A stretch of DNA of 64,000 nt from Trematomus loennbergii (taxonomy: Eukaryota > Chordata > Actinopteri > Perciformes > Nototheniidae). Position 1 is the first letter of the stretch, and every line of letters begins with the position of its first letter. The stretch is from positions 2,417,260 to 2,481,259 of the forward strand of contig JAAOOA010000056.1 of the NCBI GenBank assembly GCA_012861695.1, given 5' to 3'. Under the pieces are notes generated by a model. That model was not told where the DNA came from, made no database searches, and saw nothing but the letters and a program-made list of their open reading frames with translations. Positions 1-12,200 of the stretch are shown in pieces. Made by a program: the position numbers and the translations under genes.

Positions 1-411
1 TGAGAGTCCTGCTGCCCCATTAGGAGCCTTCAGTGGTGCACTCTGCTCGGTCAAAGGTGTCACGACAGTTTGTGCCTCTTGCCTGTTGTGTTAACAGATA
101 GATGTGGTCCACTGAAACCTAATACTAACGTGACATGTCAGATAACACACTTCCTGGCTGCAACCCTTGTGCAGTTTGGACTTTACTTGGTGCTTGTATT
201 TGTTACTGCCGACTGATGCCATGTTTCCAATTGCTTGCCATTATGGTGTTTTTCTTTTTGTCTGACAAACATTGACACAAGATAAGAGAACCCCTGTATA
301 ACATAATTCAGGCATTTCCAACGGACATGCGATATTCTTTCCTTTTTATGAAGCTTTTAAAACATTCTGTTGAACTACGGCTGGGCTTGCTGTTGTATTC
401 CTGCAGAGAAA

Positions 412-645
412 TGGGGCGGCTGTGGCTCAGGAGGTATGGTTGTCCTCCAATGGGAAGGTTTGGGTTTCAATCCCTAGCAAGATACACATGGCCATGGTGT
501 GTAAATGTCAGTTATGAATGTTCCCTGAGCAGGTGGCGGCTGCCTTATGAATGAATGTGTGTACATTTCTTCTGTAAATGCCAAAGTGCTTTTAGGGGAC
601 TGGGAAAGCACTGTATAAATGCAGGCAATTGAATTACCATCAGTA
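412..645 (+). repeat. tRNA-derived SINE-like repeat
   Basis: The head GGCGGCTGTGGCTCAGGAGG, followed about 35 bases later by GGTTTGGGTTTCAATCCC, resembles the A and B boxes of a tRNA-type pol III promoter. The tail, with 'aaagcactgtataaatgcag', matches the ending typical of teleost SINE/LINE tails (AAAGCGCTATATAAATGC). Both boxes are degenerate, so this is an old copy and not a tRNA gene. Confidence 0.6.
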
Positions 646-1108
646 ATATGATGCCTACCACAGAGTTGAACCCATTATCGTCATGACTGCTACGACTGAC
701 AGTAATTCTTGCCCTCAGCCTCATTGTTTATTATACATATTATGATATATCAAATGTGTGTAGGTAAATCTGAACAAACACTGCTGAGATGCCGTCTGCT
801 CTGGGATGTGCTGCCCTATCACCATCATGTTAAACCCCTGCTAGTGTCAGACTCAGCTTATAGTACATTTTGCAACAGCAGTTAGGGATATCCTGTTGGA
901 TTGAATTGCACGAAATGGAATGATGTCTTTGTATCAGTTTTCCACTTCCAATATAATTCAATCCAATTTACCACTGCACATATTTGCTTCATTTATCTCA
1001 TCAAGTCAACTCTTCTCTGACACTTGCAGGCTATAGATTACATTTATTATGCCTGATCATAATCTTCTCTTAAATGGTTATACTCCCTGTTCAAGAGGCA
1101 CTACATTT

Positions 1109-1560
1109 TAGGGCTGTGCAATTAATCGTATTTTAATCGCAATTACGATTTTGGCCTGCCACAATTACGAAAACAACATAATCGTAAAAAACGATTATTT
1201 TGCTTTGCTTGGTTGTGACCGTGCACTGCAACATATTTGATCTCATTTATTTGTATTTATCATATTTACATATGTTTAGTAGCTTTTTGAAGTGCGCTCC
1301 AAAATATTTGTTGATCTTGTTTATTGGTATTTATTATTTTGATATTATTTATTTAAATGTAAATATAAATGTATCATTTAATTTATTTTTGTATTGGTTT
1401 TTCAGTTGAATTATACGTTCAGATTATTATTTGCATTTGTTTTAAAGTTCAATAAATGGATGTTTTCAAAGTCAATGAATAATCGTATTTAATAATCGTG
1501 ATATCAATTATTGACCAAAATAATCGTGATTATGATTTTTGCCATAATCGCACAGCCCTA
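1109..1560. mobile_element. hAT-type miniature transposon, TAGGGCTG family, copy 1
   Basis: The ends are inverted (TAGGGCTGTGC at the left, GCACAGCCCTA at the right) and the element is flanked by a perfect 8-bp duplication CTACATTT (1101-1108 and 1561-1568). The interior is AT-rich with paired 'aatcgt/acgatt' words and has no coding capacity. An 8-bp target duplication is the signature of hAT transposases. Two more intact copies occur at 5729-6044 and 44068-44393. Confidence 0.85.
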
Positions 1561-3276
1561 CTACATTTTGTATAATGCATATTGATAGGAACGCTTGTTA
1601 ATTCATATAGAAATAGAACTCTCTGTTTTAAGAACAGCAGCTGATGTTAGTGTAGTGCGTCAGGTTGGATAAAGGAAAGCCTCCTTATAAATGCATTGGC
1701 AGGCTGCTGTAAGTGTTGCCATGGTTAGTATTGTTTAAGTTGTTGACATTAAGTTATATCAGCCAGCTGGCCTTCTGAAGTCTCAAACCTTGATCAGAGG
1801 CCATGGAGTAAAACGATGTAACCTCCACATCAGATACTAACTCCCTAGACTACACTTTCAGTGTATGACACCTTGATTCACATAGAAAATAATTCTCCAA
1901 CCTCCCATTTACACTATGAAAAGAAATAGGAAAAGTGTAATCACTAGCTTGCTTGAGTGAATGCACCACAAGTCCTACAGTGGTTAACCCCAGTGGACAG
2001 GAGATCAGGAAGATGAACCAACGATTGAGGAACATTTATTTATTTGCTTCAAGTCAACTTCATTGTCTGCAATGCTACGGGAAAAAAAGTCTCATAGGTG
2101 CCCCTCACCAGCTACTGCTAACATGCACAAGCATTTGTCTTGCAGTTGGTGTCTATTCAATGTCTTTGTCTGGCACAAGAATGGCTAGTTAGCCATTACT
2201 GGTGAGATACATGAAAGCTGGATGACACAAAATGTAGTTTTCTCCAAGACCCAGACTAGAAACCGTTTACGAGCCTATTATCCAGAGATGTAAGTGTGGG
2301 CTGTGAGTGTTTCTTCTGACCACTTCCAATTAAGATACAGCAGGCTTCCTAGGACTGAGGGAAATAAAAGGTATTCTGTCAATACAGACAGGAATCGGAG
2401 CTCCCAATGGATTGTGGGTTGTGTATGTGTGCAGGCACTTTTTCTCCCCCCCCCTTTTTTCAATAATGTACCCGAGCCTCAAGAGGGAGCATGAACAGCC
2501 AGCACTTCTCTTCTCGATCTAGCACTCACTCCTAAGCAAGCCATATGCTGCAATCCCTACATTATATTTCAGCTTTTCACGAGGAGACTATTGAGCTCTT
2601 TAATACTTAATAAAAGCTCAGGGGACAACACACTAACTGCTGTGTACCAGCAGAGTCTCCGTCGGAAGGCTAGAGGCAGCACTTGATCTACCAGGCCTGT
2701 ATAATCGTAGACAAGTCTGTGGTGGGGTTGTTTCTCTTAAAGTCTTGTTGGCTGTTAGCTTAAGAAATGGAAGGCAAACAGAAGGCTGAGGAAGGAACGT
2801 TTTATACCTGCTACTTTTTCCTTTTTGAATGTCTCTAATGTGCCAATGAACAGGAATTGTGTTTTTTCAGCTGAGTCCTTGTCCTAATGTAGACCTGCCT
2901 TGACATTAACCAACTTCAATGAAAATTCCTAAATACATAAATGCATTTATTGATCTCCCGTCACCATGCCATAGGTCGACTGTAAAGATTGTGTTTCAGT
3001 TTCTAACTATATATAACTATATACTAACTTGAACTGGTGTGCTGCATTTTGTTAACTGAATAATGCAGTCATTTTCAGAGATCAAGGAACATTGCCTTAT
3101 TGCCTTGTGTATCTCAACAATGTCAGATAACTTGTAAGTGCTGCACAACAAAACGATTCCAACATGATCTTACTTCCTTCAATCTGACACTGAAGTCCTC
3201 TGAGCTGCTCTCTGTGGTTTCACAGGTTTGCCCTCTCTGACAGCCCCCCCCATCTCTCTGTGTTCAAATGTTTCAG

Positions 3277-6200
3277 GTTCAACTACAGGGCTACTCACCA
3301 TCTCACTACCAATGGCTTCTATGAGTTCCTCAACTGGTTTGACGAAAGAGCCTGGTACCCTCTGGGTAGGATAGTAGGAGGCACGGTGAGGGTTCATTTT
3401 TTCATTCAAATGTGTAAATGAAATCTGCTCTGTTGATTTATTATTTTGGACCAGGTCAAATCTTTGGTTAAACTTGACTTTATTTGGTTTCTGAGAGAAA
3501 TACTGTAAATAAGTCCCAGTCTTATTTCGATGCAGAGATTTGAACATGATCAGGAGTGTAGCAAAAACATGGAAGTGAAAGCAGTGCTGTGTTTTTAAAT
3601 GCATGATTGAAATACATATATTTTGTGTCTAAAATCAGTTTAATCATTTTTGCCATAATTGTGCAGCCCTATGTGGGAGATGGGCTGCTCTTCAGACTTT
3701 AATAATAACATCTGACGGAATAATTACTGCAAAGTCACCTTTGTGTCTCCGCTCCTTCCCCAGGTGTACCCAGGCCTGATGGTCACGGCGGGCCTCGTCC
3801 ATTATATTCTCAACCTGCTGCACATCACCGTCCACATCCGGGATGTTTGTGTGTTCCTGGCTCCGGTGTTCAGCAGCCTGACCTCCATCTCCACCTTCCT
3901 GCTCACCAAGGAGATTTGGAACCAGGGGGCAGGGCTGCTGGCAGCCTGCTTCATCGCCATCGTCCCCGGCTACATTTCCCGCTCTGTGGCTGGCTCCTTT
4001 GACAATGAAGGCATCGCTATCTTTGCCCTGCAGTTCACCTACTACCTCTGGGTACGCCCATACATACTTTATTAGTGTTTAGTCCTGACTCTCCTGAATG
4101 CAGCTATTTATAACAGTTGCCATTGCTGCTTGAGGTGGCTGCTCTTTGTTAATAGCTGGGTAATACACTTGAATAGTCAAGCTGCATGGGCTGCCATGTA
4201 GCTCATCTGGTAAAACTTGCGGGGGACCCGGGTTCCAATCCAGCCTGGGACCATTTGCCGCCTTTCATCCCTTCTGTCTCCCAATTTCAACACTGTCACT
4301 TCAGTAGAGGCACTGGTGGCCTGATAACACATCTCTGAACTACAATGACTTAACAACTTGTGTGTGGTTGGTTGCTGCTCATCAGGTGAAGTCGGTGAAG
4401 ACGGGATCTGTTTTCTGGACTATCGGATGCTGCCTCTCCTATTTTTACATGGTGAGAACACATACCCAAACTCATTTATCATTACACTATAAGCTGTGAC
4501 ACCTTCTCTCTTGCAGCTGCTTATCCACCAAGAATTATGTTACACTTATAGAGAACAAGCTAAAAGCACAAGCTTGAAAATATGTGCATGCGTGTGTCTG
4601 TTTTTCTGTGTGTTCGTGTGCCTTTGGAGGGTTTTTGAACCAGCAGCATAATAGTAGTCTTAACGCTGTAGCAGAGGTTAGACTTTTTCGGACAGGATCG
4701 TAACATTTCCATTATTACCCGTCGGGTCTGAACCCGCCACTAACATGTCGCGCTGACACTGCACTGGGGGGGGGGGGGCTTTTATGCATGCCCATTGCCC
4801 ACCGAGATATGCATGCACCTCGCGGGAGCGCGCACAGTGTAAAGCAAAATCTCCCAGACATTTCAATGATCTGTACGGCAAAGTTAGGTTTGGAAACTGT
4901 ATCATTTCCTTTTTGGGGGGCATGCATAACACGGCATAACACCGGAGCCTCACTGCGGGGAAACTTTGGCGCTGTTCCGAGTTTGTTCTAATCTGTCAAA
5001 ATGACTGACTGCTTTCAGATTTTTCCGTCATTGTTAAAAAAAATCCGTCATAGACGGAAACATTCGGTTAACGCGACGACTGCGCTGTAGTCATAATATA
5101 TTAGTCGTAATAATTTCGCAGCTCTCAGGTGGGCTGTGCAGCTTTGCCCCCTCCCTCTTGGTTTTACATCTCCCATTATGAAAGAGAGTCATATAATCAC
5201 AGCCACCTTTCATTTGGCAGCCTACAGGGACTCGTGGGCTCGTCACACTGATTCTGATATTCTGATTCTGATACAGAAGCATGGCACATATTTAGCAGAG
5301 ATCTAAATGGCAACTGTGTATGTTCATTGTGTGTATACATAAACCAAATTGTTACACTTCTTATTTCTATTTTGAGAACTGCTGCGAAAGCTCTAAATGA
5401 ATAGAAAATACTCTGCTTGTTTCACAGGTGTCTGCTTGGGGTGGATACGTGTTCATCATCAACTTGATTCCACTTCATGTATTTGTCCTGCTGCTCATGC
5501 AGCGCTACAGTAGGAGAGTCTACATAGGTGAGACACACACACACACACACAGGTTTCTTTTGACATTCAAAGTCATGAACGTACACACATTGATTTGGAG
5601 GTAACAGAGTAGCTGTTACTGATAATGAATAGCATCCAGTAGCAGCTGATGTTGTGTTTATAATGAGACAGACTTCAAGCTTACACAAGTCCCACAGAGA
5701 AGAGACATGTGGTGAAAGTACTTTAAGATAGGGCTGTGCAATTAATCGTATTTTAATCTCGATTACGAGTTTTGGCTTGCAACGATTACGAAAACAACGT
5801 AATCGAAATAAAACGATTATTATTTTTATTAAAAAAAAAAAAAAAAATGTAATTTTTTTTGGTTTTTCAGTTGAATTATACTTAAAGTTCAGGGTAATCA
5901 ACTGTTAAAAACATACTGTTCACATTTTTGTTTCAATAAATGGATGTTTTCAAAGTAAATGGATAATTGTTTTTAATAATCGGGATATCAATTATTGACC
6001 AAAATAATCGTGATTAGGATTTTTGCCATAATCGCACAGCCCTACTTTAAGATATATAGAAAGTGGAAAATCACGCAGGGAAAGAAAATCAAAGCCATCT
6101 CACTTTCAAAGACTTTGCCTTTCTGATCTTGAATCGATTCCTGATCTAAGGCTCCAAGGTCCGTAATGATGCTGTAACACATTACCATTGTTTCACATCC

Positions 6201-9200
6201 AGATCAATAACCAACACATACTATACCAGATCATTATCCTGTGGTAATAATGACATATCAAGGTGCGGAAAGTACATCAACAGGCTAGGTTCTCTTTAGC
6301 TTTCTGATGAAGCACAAATACTGTAATGATATCCAAGTGGAATATCTTTAAATGATCGTCTGAAAAGCTGAAGGGACACGCAAATAGACTTAGACGATTA
6401 TAATAATCTCTGGTCTGGAGACTTTTTTTGTACCCTAGCAAGCAGGGACTGATCCAATCAAGCGCAGCACTCAAATGAAATACATTTTTACATTTTACAC
6501 TACAATTATAATAGTTGTAAAAAAAAGTATTTTCATGTTTTGTCTACTTATATATTTTTTAATTTATATAAATATGCCTAACAATAAAGAAGGTTCAATA
6601 GATCAAAAACATTCACTGGGGGCTCCGTCTGGGAATGACCCTAGCCATTGAGACAAAGGGTGACTCGCCCCACTAATGTGTATTTGTGACAGGCGTTGCA
6701 TAATTGAATATCATTCTGTTATTGTGGAGAAATGTTATGGGTATAAATCCAATGCATGTGATCACTTGTCAGTAAGTACAGAGTAGCTTGTCTTATACTG
6801 TTCTTAACCATTTGTTTCTCCCACCAGCCTACAGCACCTTCTACATCATCGGCCTGGTGCTGTCCATGCAGATCCCTTTTGTGGGCTTTCAGCCAATCAG
6901 GACCAGTGAACACATGGCCGCCGCAGGTCAGTAGCCAGCAACCTGTGGTCCCATTCAAAAGTTCCAGTCATTTGTTTATTGCAGTGCAAAAACATGGGTT
7001 CTCCTTTTTCAAGTCTATCTTAATACAGTACTCGTATGCCCATATATTCAGTCCTCAGAAAGTGTGATTGTTTGCTGTGATAGTCATTGTGGACACTGTT
7101 CATAGATGCAGGAGGTCTTTCCATACCATGAAGACTACATCCTCTTACCCACTTGACTTGAATAACTCAGACTGCCAAAGCCTTTAGCTGATTAGCTTCA
7201 GCTGAACTTCAGAACTGATTGATGACACAGAACAAGGACAGTGGTTTATGCCTCTCCATTTCATTACATCAAAACAGAATTAGGAAGGGGTCTCCTATCC
7301 ATACTGTCCACAATTACAGCAACACAACACTTTTGATGTGTGCGTGTCATTATGGTTTTAAGATAAACAGGGGGTATATATGTATTATTTTCCAATCTGG
7401 GTCATAAAGATATTTTCTACAAAACTAAGTGTGTCTCTGCAGGAGTGTTCGTGCTGCTGCAGGTCTACGCCTTCCTGCAGTACCTGAAGGACAGACTCAC
7501 CAAGCAGGAGTTCCAGACTATGTTCTTCCTGGGAGTCTCTCTGGCTGCTGGAGTGGTTTTTTTCTGCGTCATTTACCTGACATACACAGGTTGGTTCATA
7601 TTGTCTTCTTCTGAGTAGCTCTTGCATACATTTTCTGCACAGGGAAAAAAACGTACCCAACCCATCTCCCTCCATACATGAATGTATCCATATATGTGTT
7701 TGTGCATGTGTTTTCAAAAATGAAAGGCAATATTTAATTTCCCTTTGTGCAACCAATTCAAAGAATGCTTTCTGTCTTCTTTTACTCCTAGTAACTGCAC
7801 TTTGGTACCTATAAGCAACCTTTTTCTCTGCCAAAGAATAAGAAACCCCTGAGTCTCAGTCTGAGGGGGCTTTCACAACTGTAGCAGTTAATTTAGTCCA
7901 TACCATGGGAAAATAGATGTGTTTTAGTCCTGGTCTGGTTTGTGTTCACACACAAACAAACCACGAGTAGTAAGCAAAAAGTCATACAGACTGACAGTTC
8001 TAGTAATTATCATCCTGCATCATCTCACCAGTGCATTATCAGGACATCTGATGTGTATTTATGTTCTATGGTTTCACAAAAGCTCACTATGAAATAGGCC
8101 TAACAATGATTTCGTCATTATTGGACATCTTATGAAAATAATGACTAACAGGATGCTACTTGGCCATTAGCCTGTAAGTAAGTATTGAGGTCTAATTAGT
8201 GTGGGATCGCTGTCACACACTCTTTAATACAGATGACCTGTACAATAGAATTGAAATACATGTGAAGCAATAGCTTGTTAGGATTCAAATCAGCCATCCA
8301 TGATCTGCAGTATGTGTGCTAGGACCACCTGCTGGTTTTACAACTACAAGAGATGCAGGTCAGAGAGCTCATTACAGCTGATCAGGTCTGCAGCACTGCA
8401 GTACAGGCACATGAGAGAATGATTATGGGTACATCAACCAATCACCAGTCCACTGATGCCTGACAGAATACACAGATCACAGAGCGTGCGAACAACCTGT
8501 GTTCAGGTTGGTGTGTGTTGTGTCTGTCTGTGTTTAAATGAACTTGTAAGTATATTCTTACTGAACTCATATGGTGTGTGTGTGTGTTGTGTCACCCTCA
8601 GGTTACATTGCTCCATGGAGTGGGCGCTTCTACTCCCTGTGGGATACTGGGTAAGGCCTCACAGTTGTTATACTTTTGCACTGGGGTACCTTACAGTAGT
8701 ACTGTTAATAATTAGATTTTAATATGTGCAGTAGCACATATACCTAACATCTTTTAAACTGTTCGAAACAAAGTGGCATGGTGGATGTCCATTTTGTAAA
8801 GATGTATACCCGCATGTTTACTTGCTGATGGAAGTCTTAATGTTTTGTTAAGTAATAAACACATGCTCAGAATAATTATTTTATTCTCATGCGCAAGTGA
8901 AAGAAATACAAATAATGAATTCATTATCCTTCTAATTTTTCAATCAACAATGTTTCAGCCAGATCCTAAAGATATCATTTGCATACAAAGATGATCACAC
9001 TCTGTGTAGCTGCCAAAATGTTTTGATGGTCAAACATGCAGTCTCTCATAAAATCCGGAACAGATAATGCTCCCTTTCTCTCCTCTTTCAGGAAACTGTG
9101 AGACTGCAGCATCAGTTTTCAAACCCTAAAACCCTCCCTCAGTGGATGTGACCATATGTGACCATATCGTTGTGTGTTGATGCACACACCTTAATATTTC

Positions 9201-12200
9201 TTTCTAAAAGGATGTCAAGTTTTGCTGCTGTGCAGTAAAAGTAAAGAGGTCAGCAACAGACCCAAGATAACTGACATCAGCCAAACCTGAATACAATCTC
9301 AGAGCTTCACTATTAATAAGGTTGTCAAGTAGGAATGAAAAAGGAATACAATGAAATATTCTGCCTTTTTTTACCTTAACCCTCCTGTTGTCTTCGGGTC
9401 AAATCTGACCGATTTACTACTTTCATCAATCATAATATGTGTGTCCCCCCCACATATGTGCCCAATCCCCCCAGTGAATCACACCTGGCACTCACACACA
9501 CACACACACACACCACACACACACACACACACACAACAATTTGAACATTTCCCGCTCTTATGTGCCCATCCCCCCACATGGATCACACCTGGCCCACGCA
9601 ATACATGTTCAGTGTCTATTCTTTGTATACTGCAGTTTTTCATGTATACCAGTAGTCTGATACAATATGTACAGTTTGAAAGGGTGTTAAATGAAATTTG
9701 GTGATGATTAATGGTTTTTGTGTTTATGTAATGCAGTTCAAACAGGACCGGTCAAATTTGACCACGAACACCAAAGTAAGGGGGGGGGGGAACGAAGACA
9801 ATAGGAGGCTTAAAGGGAAATGATAAAGACCACTGTTTGTTGTTCCTTTGCCTAGGCATGCTTTTCCTGTGTTGTCTGACTGCTCTTCCATGTTCTCCAC
9901 AGCTATGCCAAGATCCACATTCCCATCATAGCATCAGTATCAGAGCATCAGCCCACCACCTGGGTGTCCTTCTTCTTTGACCTTCACATCCTCGTCTGCA
10001 CCTTCCCAGCAGGCCTCTGGTTCTGCATTAAGAACATCAATGATGAACGTGTTTTTGGTGAGAGCATATCATGGACAAAGTCACTTGCAAACCATGTCAC
10101 CAGATGCAAATAATGAAATGGAGGGGAGATGAAATAACCCCATCTCTCTTATGTCAAATTACATTATTAACTCTTGTTAATGCTTGAGCATCCCACAATC
10201 TCAAAAAGGTCAGCTGATGGTAGTTGAGATCAGAAAGAAGAAAAACAATACAGACAAATGATGTATTTATTGATGAAATGATTTGAAACCAATGGGCCAT
10301 GGGTCCATGCTCTGATAGTGTGTGAACTCTTGAGATTTATTTAACTTCTGCTAAAACACAACAAAAAGGAATGAGTAACAGTAATCAAGAGAAGTAAACA
10401 TTTTAACTTCCTATATGTCAGATTATTGAACTTGGTTGACTTCCTGTTTTATAAAATATGACTTAATACTCCAGAAAGTTTGATTGTTCTATCTTTGTAT
10501 TTGGGTTTTAAAATATCTGCTAGTGTGTTACTTCATTAGAATTGAATAACACTTGATATAGTGATAAAACCTGGCATTGGAAGTCCAGACGTCATGAAGT
10601 CAATATCAATGACCGATGTGACATGTGTTAAGAAAGGATGTCCTGTCAGTGAGCATGTGGAAAGTATGATCAGCCAGTGGAAGGGCTCAGAGGCAGTGTA
10701 CCTGCAATATGAGTAAATTGAATAATGAAGTTATGTTTCAAATGAAATCTAATTCCCAGAGCTTGAATGGTACGGTCCAGGTCAGCTGGAACCTCATTAT
10801 CTGTCTCTCTGCTCTCCGTCCACCAGTGGCCCTGTATGCCATCAGTGCTGTTTACTTTGCTGGCGTGATGGTGCGTTTGATGCTCACGCTGACTCCGGTG
10901 GTGTGTATGCTGTCGGCGGTGGCTTTCTCCAGCGTCTTCGAACACTACCTGGGAGACGACATGAAGAGGCAGAGCCCTCCAGTAGAGGACAGCAGCGACG
11001 AGGACGACAGGAAGAACGCTGGAAACCTCTACGACAAGGTGAGCGACCATTGCAAAGTGTGTGGGATGTCATGTTTGATTAAACTTGGTTGACCAAAATG
11101 CACAAAAGCATTACTTTATGACATACGTGTTCCATTCCCCATACAAAAGAGCGATGTCCGCAACTCATACTTAACTTATTTGAAGCTCCACTTATCCTTT
11201 TTTTCATATGAATCAGAAGACAATGTGTACTGTGAAAGGTGACAGACTCACAGAAAATGATCACCCTCAGCTGCAGTTGAACTCAGCTTTATTAAGAGTT
11301 TCAGAATCTGTCAGCTCCTGGTTTGGGTTTGACTGCCCACAGCTTCACTGCTGTGGTTACATCCCCCTGCTACATCCCCCTGCTACATCCCCCTGCTACA
11401 TCAGCAGGGGGATGTAACCACAGCTTCACTGCAGTGGTTACATCCCCCTGCTACATCAGCAGGGGGATGTAACCACAGCTTCACTGCAGTGGTTACATCC
11501 CCCTGCTACATCAGCAGGTAGCTTATTTCAGAGTAGAACTGAACAGAGCTTTGATATACCCACTGTGCACTGCCTGCCCCACAAACAGCCATCAGGGTAG
11601 GTTAGCAGATTGAAATTAGCAGCTGAAGAGCAAGATATTTTTCTAAGGATGTGTAAATAGACAATTGTTGACATGTTTGCAACAACTTTTATAAAACCAC
11701 TTTATAACATATTGGAAGTTGTAAATATTACAGTGACATATTACTGCTGTCAAGTTTATCGTGGTAATATTTAGCTTCCTTTGTTTATTTACAGTTATGT
11801 CTTCTATGATCAAATCATTCTTGTCAAACAAATAGGAAGTAACCAGACATGCTGTCCTATACCCATTAAAAAATGTATGCACGTCAATATCTGGTACACA
11901 CTCTTCTTACAAAAGAGGCAAAGCACTACATAGTTCACTAAGCATTTTATTTGAGTAGAGCCATGGTTTTGGATTATGAAACGCAAAGCTAGCCTCCTTT
12001 TGACATCTAACCAACAGGTAACAACATAACTAACTAAACAACTAAAATAAATGCAAGACATCCAAATGTCACTCCTACAAAAACTACATTTTCTATCCTG
12101 TTCAGACCTGTCTGAGCAGGACTTGTCATGTTGGTATTATCTGTTATACAATTTGATAATTAATTGTGTTTTGGTATCTGCTTTTAAAAAGTAAAATAAA

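Larger units (their letters stand above)
1..3276 (+). other. stt3b upstream intron sequence, no exon seen
   Basis: This stretch precedes the first recognisable stt3b exon, and I find no coding exon in it. The two N-terminal exons expected for STT3B, including the one ending in the DPW part of the first DxD motif, are absent and presumably lie left of the window. Apart from a SINE-like repeat (about 412-645) and a hAT-type miniature element (1109-1560) I see only ordinary AT-rich intron sequence. Confidence 0.7.

Noticed and set aside
412..645. tRNA gene
   Set aside because: Only A/B-box-like words are present, with a SINE tail; no acceptor stem closes.
5422..5901. 159-residue minus-strand open frame with a poly-F start
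   Set aside because: It overlaps an stt3b exon antisense and a poly-A tract in a hAT element; no protein features.
11350..11518. CRISPR-like array of palindromic repeats
   Set aside because: There are no unique spacers, the units are contiguous tandem copies, and the setting is an intron of a vertebrate gene.
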